Of a DNA stretch of 64,000 bases, positions 1-8,765 are shown one piece after another. The DNA comes from Sphingomonas sp. DG1-23 (lineage in GTDB: Bacteria; Pseudomonadota; Alphaproteobacteria; Sphingomonadales; Sphingomonadaceae), in NCBI RefSeq assembly GCF_030730875.1, contig NZ_JAVAMA010000006.1, positions 1 through 64,000 on the forward strand. Direction: 5' to 3'. Under the pieces are notes generated by a model. The model saw only the letters and a list, made by a program, of their open reading frames with translations. It did no database searches and had not been told where the DNA came from. The number at the start of each line of letters is the position of its first letter. Position 1 is the stretch's first letter. A program made the translations under genes and the position numbers.

Positions 1-39
1 ACCGACATGAACGTGCTCGACATCTGCCAGCTGGCGTAA
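1..39 (+). CDS. 3' end of a gene, possibly kduI (5-keto-4-deoxyuronate isomerase)
   Basis: Only the last 12 codons and the TAA stop are in the window; the frame reads T-D-M-N-V-L-D-I-C-Q-L-A. KduI converts 5-keto-4-deoxyuronate to 2,5-diketo-3-deoxygluconate, the substrate of KduD, and the next gene is a KduD-like dehydrogenase. The kduI call is therefore a context inference and the fragment alone cannot prove it. The stop is followed directly by a REP-like palindrome. Confidence 0.3.
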   Translation, partial: TDMNVLDICQLA

Positions 40-50
40 CCCATTTCGCT

Positions 51-149
51 CCCCTCCCGCTCGCGGGAGGGGCGGGGAGGGGCGTGCCGCAAGCGATTCC
101 CTCCCATATTTTCAGGCCCTCCCCGGGCCCCTCCCGCAAGCGGGAGGGG
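51..149. repeat. REP-like palindrome doublet between kduI(?) and kduD
   Basis: Two copies of a perfect hairpin with arms CCCCTCCCGC / GCGGGAGGGG lie at 51-72 (loop TC) and 128-149 (loop AA), in opposite orientation around about 55 bases. The same doublet arrangement recurs at 963-1064. Paired inverted short palindromes between genes are typical of REP/REPIN elements. The distal copy runs straight into the ribosome site region of kduD. Confidence 0.75.
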
Positions 150-178
150 AGCGATGATGGAGAGGGATGGGAGTGAAT

Positions 179-934
179 ATGCAGAATCCCTTCGACCTGA
201 CCGGCAAGGTCGCAATCGTCACCGGCGCCAACACCGGCATCGGCCAGGGCATCGCGCTGGCGCTGGCGGCGGCCGGCGCGCGCATCGCCGCGGTCGGCCG
301 CTCGGCGGCGACCGAAACCGTCGAGAAGGCCCGCGCGCTCGGCGTGCAGGCCGAGATCGTCTCCGCCGACCTGTCGTCGATCGAGCCTGTGGGCAGAATT
401 GTGGACGAGACTGTGGAAAAGCTCGGCGGGCTCGACATCCTCGTCAACAATGCCGGCATCATCCGCCGCAACGACAGCCTCGATTTCTCCGAAGAGGATT
501 GGGACGCGGTGATCGACACCAACCTCAAATCCACTTTCTTCCTGTGCCAGGCCGCCGGTCGACACATGGTGGCGCAGGGTCGCGGCAAGATCATCAACAT
601 CGCCTCGATGCTGAGCTTCCAGGGCGGCATCCGCGTGCCGAGCTACACCGCCAGCAAGTCGGGCGTCGCCGGTCTCACCAAATTGCTCGCCTGCGAATGG
701 GCATCGAAGGGCATCAACGTCAACGCCATCGCCCCCGGCTATATCGCCACCAACAACACCAGCGCGCTCCAGGCCGACGAGACCCGCAACCGCCAGATCG
801 TCGAGCGCATTCCCGCGGGTCGCTGGGGCGATCCGGGCGATCTCGGCGGCGCTGCGGTGTTCCTCGCTTCCTCGGCTTCGGACTATGTCCAGGGCCATGT
901 CCTCGCGGTCGACGGCGGGTGGCTCGCGCGATGA
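179..934 (+). CDS. kduD: 2-dehydro-3-deoxy-D-gluconate 5-dehydrogenase (KduD-like SDR)
   Basis: A cytoplasmic classical short-chain dehydrogenase of 251 residues, close to the usual KduD length of about 253. It shows the cofactor motif TGANTGIG near residue 15, NNAG near 90 and the catalytic Tyr-x3-Lys in SYTASKSG near 156-160. KduD reduces 2,5-diketo-3-deoxygluconate to 2-keto-3-deoxygluconate (KDG) in pectin or uronate breakdown. The start at 179 is preferred over the ATG at 167 because GGGAG (168-172) sits at ribosome-site distance and the protein then starts MQNPFDLTGK. A sugar kinase of KdgK type follows, which supports KduD over a generic SDR. A related gluconate 5-dehydrogenase cannot be excluded from motifs alone. 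Confidence 0.75.
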   Translation: MQNPFDLTGKVAIVTGANTGIGQGIALALAAAGARIAAVGRSAATETVEKARALGVQAEIVSADLSSIEPVGRIVDETVEKLGGLDILVNNAGIIRRNDSLDFSEEDWDAVIDTNLKSTFFLCQAAGRHMVAQGRGKIINIASMLSFQGGIRVPSYTASKSGVAGLTKLLACEWASKGINVNAIAPGYIATNNTSALQADETRNRQIVERIPAGRWGDPGDLGGAAVFLASSASDYVQGHVLAVDGGWLAR

Positions 935-962
935 TGGGACGGCTGCCCGAGCTTCACGCATT

Positions 963-1064
963 CCCCTCCCGCTTGCGGGAGGGGCCAGGGGAAGGGTGGA
1001 TGTCTCATCGAGACCGGCGCCTGCCGCCAGCCCCTCCTACGACCTTTCCCGCAAGCGGGAGGGG
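963..1064. repeat. REP-like palindrome doublet between kduD and kdgK
   Basis: A perfect hairpin CCCCTCCCGC-TT-GCGGGAGGGG lies at 963-984, and a slightly degenerate copy with left arm CCTTTCCCGC lies at 1043-1064. The flanks resemble those of the 51-149 doublet, including GGGGAGCGAT after the distal copy. It separates kduD from kdgK and may form mRNA stem-loops within the operon. Confidence 0.75.
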
Positions 1065-1091
1065 AGCGATCCTCGCTGGCGGAGTAGCCGC

Positions 1092-2099
1092 ATGACCATC
1101 GCATTCTTCGGCGAGCTGATGCTGCGCCTCTCGCCGCCCGGCCGCGAGCTGCTGCTCCAGACGCCCAGGCTCGAAGTCAATGTCGGCGGGGCCGAGGCCA
1201 ATGTCGCCACCGGCCTCGCCTGTCTCGGCCACGCCACCCGAATGATCAGCGCGGTCGCCGGCAATCCGCTCGGCGGCGCAGTGATCGGCGAGCTGCGCCG
1301 GCGCGGTGTCGACACTTCCACGATCGCGAGCGAGGAAGGCCGTCTCGGCCTCTATTTCCTCACCCCCGGCGCAGGGCTGCGCGCGTCCGAAGTCGTCTAC
1401 GACCGTGCCCGGTCGGTGTTCGCCACCCGCCCGGCCGACAGCTGGGATTGGGACCGGCTGCTCGAAGGCGCGACCCGGCTGCATCTGTCGGGGATCACGC
1501 CCGCGCTCGGCCCCAACACCGCTTCTGCGGCGATCGCCGCGGCCGAGGCGGCCTCCGCCAGGGGCATCCCGGTCTCGTTCGACGGCAATTACCGCGCGAA
1601 GCTGTGGGAAGCGTGGGACAGCGATCCGCGCGCAGTGCTCAACACGCTGGTCGGCCATGCCGACCTGCTGTTCGGCAATCACCGCGACGTCTCGCTGCTG
1701 CTCGGCAAACCCTTTTCGGGCGAAGGCTCGGATCGGCGGCGTGAGGCGGCGGAGGCTGCCTTCGCGCATTTCCCCAAGCTCCAGACGATCGCCTCGACCG
1801 CGCGGCATGTCGATGATGCCGACAGCCACCGCGTTTCGGCCCGGGTCGATACGCGCGGCGGTGCGCATCAGACCGACGAGGTGCTGATCGCCGGCATCGT
1901 CGACAGGATCGGCGCGGGCGACGCCTTTGCGGCGGGCGTGCTGCACGGGCTGATCGAAAGCGGTGGCGACGCGCGTGTCGCAGCGAAGGCGGGGCTGGCG
2001 CTGACTGCGCTCAAGCATTCGCTGCCCGGCGATGCAAGCCTGTTCACGCGTGCCGATCTCGCGGCCTTCGAAGGCGGCGGGCTCGACGTGCGGCGATGA
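1092..2099 (+). CDS. kdgK: 2-keto-3-deoxygluconate kinase (PfkB family)
   Basis: A 335-residue PfkB/ribokinase-family sugar kinase. The N-terminus has the family's glycine-rich sugar-binding pattern (VNVGGAEANVATGLACLG), and the C-terminal signature RIGAGDAFAAGVLHG supplies the anion-hole and catalytic base Asp at about residue 277. It phosphorylates KDG to KDPG, which feeds the Entner-Doudoroff aldolase step. Although the frame stays open upstream into the REP doublet, ATG 1092 is chosen because GGAG at 1081 is correctly spaced. Position after kduD points to KDG rather than another sugar. There is a conservative departure from the D-T-x-GAGD consensus (R-I-GAGD). Confidence 0.75.
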   Translation: MTIAFFGELMLRLSPPGRELLLQTPRLEVNVGGAEANVATGLACLGHATRMISAVAGNPLGGAVIGELRRRGVDTSTIASEEGRLGLYFLTPGAGLRASEVVYDRARSVFATRPADSWDWDRLLEGATRLHLSGITPALGPNTASAAIAAAEAASARGIPVSFDGNYRAKLWEAWDSDPRAVLNTLVGHADLLFGNHRDVSLLLGKPFSGEGSDRRREAAEAAFAHFPKLQTIASTARHVDDADSHRVSARVDTRGGAHQTDEVLIAGIVDRIGAGDAFAAGVLHGLIESGGDARVAAKAGLALTALKHSLPGDASLFTRADLAAFEGGGLDVRR

Positions 2100-2135
2100 T
2101 GAGCGAGAGGCGCAAGGACGCCCGGGGGAGGGTGG

Positions 2136-3467
2136 ATGATGAGGGAGAATATCGGCGGCGCCGATGAGGCGGCATTGCCGCGGCAGAACGCCGCGGCGTT
2201 ACGGCAAAGCTATGCGATCGACGAGAGTTTCGAAGCGGAGCTGCGTGAGGCCTGGACCTTCATCGAGCCGCATATCGCCGGCATCGCCCGCGATTTGCTC
2301 GAGCGGCGCGCGGACGGCCCCGTCTCGGACGATCTGGTGGCGTCGCGCGTCGCTTACGCCCGCGCGAAATTGGCTCGGCCGATCGACCAATATTGGCTCG
2401 ACGCGGTGATCGCGGAGGCCGATCGCATTGCACAGCGCGATCTGGATTTCGCGGTCGTCGCGGCATCGATGCTGGTGGCGCAGATGCGCATCCACGCCTT
2501 GTTCTTCGAGCTGACCCGGGATCCGGCGCAGCTCGAGCGGCTCACTCGCTCGACCCAGAAGCTCGCCGGCATCGAGTTCGAGATCATCGCCAGCCGGTTG
2601 CGGGCGATCGCCCGGGCGCGCAATCAGGCGGCGGTACGCGCCGAAGCAGCTTCGGTCCGCAAGCAGTTGGGCGAGGCGATCACCACCAGCGCGCGCGCCA
2701 GCCGCGACGTCGCGGGCTTCACCGAGCGGACTGCGATCGAGATGCAGGCGCTCAGCAAGCCCGCCGCCGAAGTCGCCACCGCGGCCGATCAGTCGGCGAC
2801 CGCTATGGGGCAGTCGGCGGAGAGCGCCGCGGTGCTGATCTCGACCTTCGATCGCGCCCGTGAGGGCGCGCTGGCGGCGGCCGAAGTCGCCGGCCGTGCC
2901 GATGCCATTGCCGCGCAGGGCGCGGAGAACGCCACCAGTCTCGCATCGCACACCGCCCGGATCGAGTCGGTGTTGACGCTGATCGCCGGGATCGCCCAGC
3001 AGACCAAGCTGCTGGCGTTGAACGCCAGCATCGAGGCGGCGCGCGCCGGCGACAGCGGGCATGGTTTCGCGGTGGTCGCGCAGGAGGTCCGCAGCCTCGC
3101 CGATCAGGCCGCCGACGCCACCGGCGGCGTCACCATCACGATCCGCCAGGCGCAGAATGCCAGCGAAGTGATGGCGCATACCAATCAGGCGATCCTCGCG
3201 ATCGTAGGCGAATTGATGGAGCGCGTGCGCGGCCTCTCCTCGGAGATGGAGGCGCAGGTGGCGACGGTGGGCGCGATCCTCGCCTCGATCGACGAGACGG
3301 CGATGTCCTCGCGTGAGATCGCGGTGCTGATCGCCCAGATCAGCAGTCGCGTCTCGGAACTCGCCGCGGCCGCGCAGGACGCCGGGCGTCAGGCCGCGCA
3401 AGCCGGCGATGCGCTTCACCATGTCGAGGAAACCGTCGGCCAGTTCATGGCCGAAGTGTCGCGATAG
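2136..3467 (+). CDS. Globin-like sensor methyl-accepting chemotaxis protein
   Basis: 443 residues with no transmembrane segment, so probably a soluble chemoreceptor. Residues about 15-165 are all-helical and resemble the protoglobin-type sensor domain of globin-coupled sensors. Residues about 200-440 form an MCP signalling domain with the highly conserved hairpin tip ([20 protein letters not shown], about 286-305). In globin-coupled sensors a proximal His in a pattern like 'AHxRIGL' binds haem; the equivalent stretch here reads [10 protein letters not shown] and has no His, so haem binding is doubtful. The gene lies 36 bases after kdgK and 10 bases before an esterase, so it may be transcribed with the uronate genes. 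The sensor-domain assignment is an inference from helix pattern and position. Confidence 0.7.
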   Translation: MMRENIGGADEAALPRQNAAALRQSYAIDESFEAELREAWTFIEPHIAGIARDLLERRADGPVSDDLVASRVAYARAKLARPIDQYWLDAVIAEADRIAQRDLDFAVVAASMLVAQMRIHALFFELTRDPAQLERLTRSTQKLAGIEFEIIASRLRAIARARNQAAVRAEAASVRKQLGEAITTSARASRDVAGFTERTAIEMQALSKPAAEVATAADQSATAMGQSAESAAVLISTFDRAREGALAAAEVAGRADAIAAQGAENATSLASHTARIESVLTLIAGIAQQTKLLALNASIEAARAGDSGHGFAVVAQEVRSLADQAADATGGVTITIRQAQNASEVMAHTNQAILAIVGELMERVRGLSSEMEAQVATVGAILASIDETAMSSREIAVLIAQISSRVSELAAAAQDAGRQAAQAGDALHHVEETVGQFMAEVSR

Positions 3468-3477
3468 GGACCCGAAC

Positions 3478-4431
3478 ATGGATCGCCGTACCGTTCTCGC
3501 ATCCGGAATCGCTCTCGGCGTCGCCGGCGCGGCGCGTGCTTCGGCCGCGCCCGAACCCGAACGGATCGCGCTCTGGCCGGGCACGCCGCCGGGCGGTGAG
3601 GGGCTCGCGATCCGCGACGAGACGGTTCCGCGCTCGCCGAAACCCGACGACATCGCCTGGCCGCATGTCGGCACCCCGGCAATGACCGTAGCGCGCGCGA
3701 CACGCCCGAACGGCGCGGCGGTGCTGCTCATTCCGGGCGGCGGCTATGCGCGGGTCGCAGTGGGGCGGGGTCCCTCCAATCTCGCCCGGCGCTTCGCCGC
3801 GCAGGGCGTCACGGCGTTCGAATTGCTCTATCGTCTTCCGCATGACGGCTGGCGCGCGGGGCCGGCCGCGCCGGTGCAGGATGCCCAGCGCGCGATCCGG
3901 CTGATCCGCGCGGGCGCGGCTGCGTGGCGGATAGATCCCGCGCGCGTCGCGGCGATCGGCTTTTCCGCCGGCGGACATCTGGTCGGCCAATTGGGCGCGC
4001 GTGCCGACAGCGCCATCTATGACCCGATCGACGCGGCCGATGGCCTCCCGGCGCGCCCGCGCGCGATCGGCATGTTCTTCCCGGTGGTCTCGATGCTGCC
4101 GCCGGTCGCGCACGGCCAGTCCCGTCGCGAGTTGCTCGGCCAGAACCCGGGCGAAGCGCTCGCCAATGCCTGGTCGCTCGAGCGCAACGTGCCCGCGACG
4201 ATGCCGCCGACCTTCGTCTGCCATGCTGCCGACGACAGGACGGTGCCTGCCGCCAACAGCCTTGCGATGTTTTCCGCGTTGCAGGCTGTCGGCATCCCCT
4301 CGGAGCTGATGATCGGCGAAAAGGGTGGCCACGGGCCGCCGCTGATCGGAGCCGACGGCAAACCGCATATCTGGCTCGACCTGTTCGCCGCGTTTGCCGC
4401 GCGCCACGGCTGGCCTGTGGGTCAGGCCTAG
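3478..4431 (+). CDS. Secreted alpha/beta-hydrolase, acetyl-esterase type
   Basis: 317 residues starting with an RR-containing export signal (MDRRTVLASGIALGVAGAARA), so probably exported to the periplasm, perhaps by Tat. The alpha/beta-hydrolase triad is visible: Ser163 in GFSAGGH, an Asp at 252/253 in HAADDRTVP, and His285 in GGHGPP. The HGGG-like oxyanion segment reads IPGGGYARV. This pattern matches the BD-FAE/acetylxylan-esterase-like group that deacetylates plant polysaccharides. Location behind the uronate catabolism genes fits removal of acetyl groups from pectin- or xylan-derived material. The exact ester is unknown. AGGGA at ribosome-site distance supports the ATG at 3478. Confidence 0.7.
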   Translation: MDRRTVLASGIALGVAGAARASAAPEPERIALWPGTPPGGEGLAIRDETVPRSPKPDDIAWPHVGTPAMTVARATRPNGAAVLLIPGGGYARVAVGRGPSNLARRFAAQGVTAFELLYRLPHDGWRAGPAAPVQDAQRAIRLIRAGAAAWRIDPARVAAIGFSAGGHLVGQLGARADSAIYDPIDAADGLPARPRAIGMFFPVVSMLPPVAHGQSRRELLGQNPGEALANAWSLERNVPATMPPTFVCHAADDRTVPAANSLAMFSALQAVGIPSELMIGEKGGHGPPLIGADGKPHIWLDLFAAFAARHGWPVGQA

Positions 4432-4600
4432 CCGAGGGGCCGTTGCCCATGCGTGCTTTCAGCCTGGGGAAGGTGACGCCGGATGCTCGACTCGAGCGCT
4501 CCGGGATATCTGATGGCTATCCTTATATCCTCGAAGTCGGGCAAAATCCCCTTGAGTCCAACTACGGTCTGGTCGCCTTCATACGGGTCTTCAGCCTGCT

Positions 4601-6361
4601 CTAACTGCCGAGCAGGATGGTCCGGATCGCGTCCGCATAGGCCTTCAACTCGAGCTTGCGAGCCGCCGCAGTGAGCTTGTCCAGCCGTTTCGGATCATCG
4701 CTCCGATAATTGAGCGGAGGCTCGACCGTGAACACCGATATGCCGCGCGGCGGCGCATATCGGCCCAGCGACACGCCCGGCTTCGTGCCGCCGCCCCAGA
4801 AGCCAACATCGAGATTGCCGCTCTTGCCGACATTGCCGGCCACCGAGGGATGTTTGGCGCGCTTCGCGGCCTTGTCTCCTTCGCCGAATCCGCGGCTCTC
4901 GCGCCCCTTGATCCCCGATGTCGCCTTGTCGATTTCGGCCGCTGTCTTCAGCGACAGATCGAGGTCGGTCTTCGATGCCGCCGCAAGCATTTCCGCCTCC
5001 CGCTGCTTGTGCAGCTCTCGCTCTGCGGCATTCCTCGCATCGCCATAGCCTTCGCTTTCCCAGGACGGCGAGCGGCGCGGTCCGGTGCGCCACGCCGCAT
5101 TGCTCTCGTCCTCCCGGAGTGCGCGCGGGTCGTAGAACACGCCGGCGGCGCCCGGGTCCCAGGTGCCGTGAACGGTGATGATCCGCTCCGGCCGAAAGCG
5201 CTCCATCAGCTCCATCAGCATCTGATTTTCGGGGGAGATGTCGTTGCCGAGTGCGTCTTTCGGCTTGCCGCCGGCATCTCTCGATGCCGCCAGATCCTTC
5301 GAAGGCACAGGGAAATTGCGGTTGGTCTCCAGCGTCTTGCCGTCAAGGACGCTTTCGCGCGCCGCCTGCAGGTCCATGCCGCTCTTGCCCTTGCTGACCA
5401 TGTCGTCCGCCTTCGCCTTGCTGTCCGGAAACAGCGTCGGAACGACGATCACGCTGAGGACGGGCGGCTTCGGCTGCTTGGCCAGGTCGGCGAGGAGCAT
5501 TTCCACGACCTCCATGCCCTGCCGTTCGGAACCGTGGACGCCTGCGATCACCAGCGCCCGCCGGTCGGTCGAGCCACGGAAGAAATGTGCCTGGACCGGG
5601 CGCGCGACAGGTTTGCCCGACGGATCCTTCGGGCCCGCCTCGCCGGTGGTCTTGCCGAGCTCGCGGGCGCGAATCTTGCGCGCGACCCACAAATCGTCGG
5701 GGCGGCTGGCGAGCAGCCGCGCGATCTCCGCGTCGACGTCGGCATCGCCTTGCGCGGCCTGGACGTCCGGCTGGGACAAGCGGGCGAGCAAGGCCTCGAG
5801 TTTGGGCTCCGCGTCCCACGCGGCCTTGACCGAGTCCGACAGCGGGCTCCGCTGCAGCAAGCCGCGTTGCCCGCCCTGCTGGACGACATGGGTCAACTCA
5901 TGGCCCAGCAATCTTCGTCCGCCGGCGGAACCCGGATGATATTGCCCTTCGCCGAAGACGATGTGGTGACCGCTGGTATAGGCGCGCGCCCCGAGCGCTC
6001 GCGCCGCTTGCCCGGCGCGCGCGTCGCAATGGACCCGCACCGTGCTGAAATCACGCCTGAAACGCGGCTCGAACCAGGCGCGCGCCTGCTGCCCGAGGGG
6101 ATGGCCGGAGGATGCGAGGACATCCTGGACGACGGACGGCGGCTCGATCCGGCGGAAGCTGCCGGCATCGAGGGGCGTGGCGTGGACGGGTTTGTCGGCG
6201 CGATCCAGTCCGGCCGCGACCCCATCCGCCTCTTGTTCGGAGGCGTCCGCGGTGTCGCTGATCGCGAACCCGGCCGGCGCCGTCGGTTGCGCCGGGGCTG
6301 GCAACCGCGCGCGCGGACTTTCGGACCTTGGTAGAAATTGCGTCCGTGTCGCCCTGGACAT
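4601..6361 (-). CDS. DUF4157 (eCIS-core-like) domain fused to an M14-type zinc carboxypeptidase domain
   Basis: 586 residues. Residues about 95-165 carry the DUF4157 pattern (FEPRFRRDFSTVRVH ... AYTSGHHIVFGEGQY ... LLGHELTHVVQQ), including an HExxH motif at 154-158. The C-terminal part has the ordered active-site features of M14 metallocarboxypeptidases: zinc ligands His276 and Glu279 in VHGSE, Asn347-Arg348 in TNRNFP, zinc ligand His398 in TVHGTW and the general-base-like Glu547 in FTVEPPL. DUF4157 proteins often accompany extracellular contractile injection systems as cargo or maturation factors, but none is encoded nearby. There is no signal peptide. ATG 6361 is chosen because GGAGGA precedes it by 8 bases. 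The gene is a single unit flanked by non-coding DNA, which suggests an acquired or orphan effector. Confidence 0.7.
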   Translation of the reverse strand: MSRATRTQFLPRSESPRARLPAPAQPTAPAGFAISDTADASEQEADGVAAGLDRADKPVHATPLDAGSFRRIEPPSVVQDVLASSGHPLGQQARAWFEPRFRRDFSTVRVHCDARAGQAARALGARAYTSGHHIVFGEGQYHPGSAGGRRLLGHELTHVVQQGGQRGLLQRSPLSDSVKAAWDAEPKLEALLARLSQPDVQAAQGDADVDAEIARLLASRPDDLWVARKIRARELGKTTGEAGPKDPSGKPVARPVQAHFFRGSTDRRALVIAGVHGSERQGMEVVEMLLADLAKQPKPPVLSVIVVPTLFPDSKAKADDMVSKGKSGMDLQAARESVLDGKTLETNRNFPVPSKDLAASRDAGGKPKDALGNDISPENQMLMELMERFRPERIITVHGTWDPGAAGVFYDPRALREDESNAAWRTGPRRSPSWESEGYGDARNAAERELHKQREAEMLAAASKTDLDLSLKTAAEIDKATSGIKGRESRGFGEGDKAAKRAKHPSVAGNVGKSGNLDVGFWGGGTKPGVSLGRYAPPRGISVFTVEPPLNYRSDDPKRLDKLTAAARKLELKAYADAIRTILLGS

Positions 6362-6598
6362 TTCCCCGTTCCTCCCCCGCCACAAATGGCAATGGCCGTC
6401 GGTGCAATGTCCGTATAGAATACCCCCGTTCGTGATTTACTGGAAGCGTTCCGTCACCCTCGGCCTTATTGCGCCTCGCCTGACGTTGTCCGCCGCTGCT
6501 CTACTTCGGCAACGCAAAGGATTATCGGGCGCCACTGAAAAGCTGCCGGTTGGTGTGCTAGTGAACTGCGCTTGCATGACCCGCATGAAGGCCGAAGG

Positions 6599-7720
6599 TC
6601 ACGCCGCGAACCGGCTCTTGGGAATGTGCGTGATGCGGCAGGCCAGATCCGCTTCGCCCGACGCGACGACGTAATGATCGCCGGCGTCGGCGATTCCAGT
6701 CGAGAACACTACGTCGCGAATGTACATCTTGTCCTCGAGCGGACGGGTCAGTTCGGGTGCGGCCTCCAGCAGCGGGGCATCGTCGGTACGCAGCACGCGC
6801 GAAGGGTCGTCCCTGTCGAGGATCGACCAATAGGTGCGGTAAATGCCGACGATCTCCTTGGGCTCGACGCCGTGCCACAGGGTCAGCCAGCCCTCGTCGG
6901 TCAGGATCGGCGGCGTGCCTCCGCCCATTCGCGCGGTGGCCACCGTGCCCGCATGTGGACGGATGCCGGGTTTGAGGTGCGGCCGCCAATGGCGGGCGTC
7001 GGGCGACGTTGCGAGATTGATCGACGGCCCTGCGCGCCATTCGCTGCCGGGCGGGTAGGCGAAATAGAGGTCGCCGAGCGGACGGGTCTGCGCCCAATAT
7101 TGCCCGTCGATCAGGCCCTCGAAGATCAGCATGTCCTTGTTCTGATGATCCAGCACGATGCCGTCGAAGCGCCAGTCGAGCCCGTTGTCCGAGACGTAGA
7201 GCGTAGTCGAATGCCGCTCGGGGCTGACCGAGCAGGTCGTCATCAGCCATTCGTCGCCGACGCGGCTGATCCGCGCATCCTCGACGCCATAGCATTGCCA
7301 ATCGCCCCCGGGGGCGACCGCGCGATCATAATGCACCGCGACCACGCCGAGGCCGTCCGGCGTCAATTCGACCGGGAGCAGCCAGGACAGCGAGGTCAGC
7401 GCCATGATCTTCCAGCCGCCGCCATGGAGCAGGAATTTACGTGGGTCGGCGGTATTGGCGTATTCGAGCGGCCAGGCGTCGAGAACATATCTGCCTTCCG
7501 CCCAGCGGATCGCGTGGACGTTGCCGCCCCGAACCGGCACCCGCAGCGCTTCCGCCACGCGCACCATCATCAGCAGATTGCCGTTGGGCAGCCGCGTCAG
7601 CGCGGGGTTGAACGCGCCGAGCACATAGGTCTCGGCATCGAACTGCCCGGCCAGGGGCGAGCGCGCAAGATCGACGTCGTCGGGCCCGAAGACGAGCCGG
7701 TCGACCGCAAACCCGGTCAT
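6599..7720 (-). CDS. GH130-family glycoside phosphorylase/hydrolase
   Basis: A 373-residue five-bladed beta-propeller-type protein. GH130-like signatures are seen in order: GAFNPALTRLPNGNLLMMVRVAE near the start, GVEDARIS (the family's G-x-E-D-x-R catalytic region), NKDMLIFEG (phosphate/sugar region) and GGTPPILTDEGWLTLWHGV. GH130 enzymes act on beta-mannosides, mostly by phosphorolysis to mannose-1-phosphate. No signal peptide is seen, so a cytoplasmic phosphorylase is likely. The ATG overlaps the stop of the upstream SDR gene (ATGA), so the two are translationally coupled. Substrate beyond 'manno-configured oligosaccharide' cannot be read from the sequence. Confidence 0.7.
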   Translation of the reverse strand: MTGFAVDRLVFGPDDVDLARSPLAGQFDAETYVLGAFNPALTRLPNGNLLMMVRVAEALRVPVRGGNVHAIRWAEGRYVLDAWPLEYANTADPRKFLLHGGGWKIMALTSLSWLLPVELTPDGLGVVAVHYDRAVAPGGDWQCYGVEDARISRVGDEWLMTTCSVSPERHSTTLYVSDNGLDWRFDGIVLDHQNKDMLIFEGLIDGQYWAQTRPLGDLYFAYPPGSEWRAGPSINLATSPDARHWRPHLKPGIRPHAGTVATARMGGGTPPILTDEGWLTLWHGVEPKEIVGIYRTYWSILDRDDPSRVLRTDDAPLLEAAPELTRPLEDKMYIRDVVFSTGIADAGDHYVVASGEADLACRITHIPKSRFAA

Positions 7721-8475
7721 TCCTCACCCCGCGCCCGCGGCGCGACGACGATCTGCTGGACGTTCGACCGGCGCGGCTGGCGCAGCATGAAGTGCGTAGC
7801 CACCGCGATGTCCTCGGCGCGCAGCATCGTCTCCTTGCGGATTTCCTCCGCCTGCTCCTCGGCGGTGAAGCTCATATATTGGAAATCTGCGCCGGTCTTG
7901 GCGGGCTCGATGAAGCCGACCTTGATCCCCTTGGGCGCAAGCTCGCGGCGGATGGCCTCGGAGAAGCCGGCGACGCCTGCCTTCATGCCGGCATAGACGC
8001 TGCCTTCCGCGCCCAGCAGGTGCGCCGAGACCGAGCCGATCAGGATGATGTCGCCTTTGTCTTTCAGCACTTCGGCGGCAGCATGCGTGGTGGTGAGATA
8101 GGCAGTGAAGTCCACGGCGATGGCGTAGCGCAATTCCTCCGCACGCATCGTGGTGATGCCCTTGGCGGGAATTGCCGCGTTGACCACGGCGATGTCGAAG
8201 TCGCCGAAATAGTCCTTCGCCGCACCGACGAAGCGCTCGACGGCGTCGGGCTCGGCAAGGTCGAGGCTGATCCCGTCGCCCTTGCCGACTTCGCGGATTC
8301 GTTCGAGCCCGTCCTGCAAATGCTGCGGATCGCGCCCGCAGATGAAGACATCGACGCCCTCCGATGCCAGCAGCACCGCGATCGCGCGGCCGATGCCGGT
8401 GGTACCGCCCGTAATGATCGCCTTTCGGCCCTGCAGGCTCGGTTGCTCGGTATGTGCGTCGCGAATGTCGGTCAT
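7717..8475 (-). CDS. Short-chain dehydrogenase/reductase in GH130 operon
   Basis: A 252-residue cytoplasmic SDR. The cofactor motif is TGGTTGIG near residue 22. The catalytic region reads GSVYAGMKAG (Tyr-x3-Lys), with the Ser in IGSVSA. A relatively acidic, polar C-terminal region (MSFTAEEQAEEIRKE) probably forms the substrate lid. It overlaps the GH130 gene by 4 bases and presumably oxidises or reduces a sugar or sugar alcohol in the same pathway. GGAG lies 6 bases before the ATG. The substrate is not assignable. Confidence 0.75.
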   Translation of the reverse strand: MTDIRDAHTEQPSLQGRKAIITGGTTGIGRAIAVLLASEGVDVFICGRDPQHLQDGLERIREVGKGDGISLDLAEPDAVERFVGAAKDYFGDFDIAVVNAAIPAKGITTMRAEELRYAIAVDFTAYLTTTHAAAEVLKDKGDIILIGSVSAHLLGAEGSVYAGMKAGVAGFSEAIRRELAPKGIKVGFIEPAKTGADFQYMSFTAEEQAEEIRKETMLRAEDIAVATHFMLRQPRRSNVQQIVVAPRARGEE

Positions 8476-8507
8476 TGGCTACTCCGGGGAGGGGTGGGTT
8501 GTACGCG

Positions 8508-8765
8508 TCACCGGTGCGGCAGGGCGCTGCCGTTGGCGGGGATGCGATAGTCGATCCGGTCGGCCTCGCCGTGCTGCGGGCGAAGCCGATCGCCATCGGC
8601 GATGCTGACGGTGAATTGGGGCAAGGTCTGCCGCGGCAGACGGATCAGGCTCGGGCGCGCGTCGCAGGCACCGCCGATGTAGCGATTCTCGAGCGGGAAG
8701 GAGCGCTTGAGATCGATATGTCCGTTGCGGGTTTCGGTCGCCAGCGCCTGCGTATCGTCTGCCAC
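8508..8765 (-). CDS. Small hypothetical protein heading the SDR/GH130 operon
   Basis: An 85-residue frame with a GTG start preceded by GGAGGG (spacing about 4, a little short), ending 32 bases before the SDR start. Codon third positions are strongly G/C, as in the neighbouring real genes, which favours coding. The product has no signal peptide or membrane segment and no motif I recognise. It could be a small operon protein or the remnant of a longer gene. Confidence 0.4.
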   Translation of the reverse strand: MADDTQALATETRNGHIDLKRSFPLENRYIGGACDARPSLIRLPRQTLPQFTVSIADGDRLRPQHGEADRIDYRIPANGSALPHR

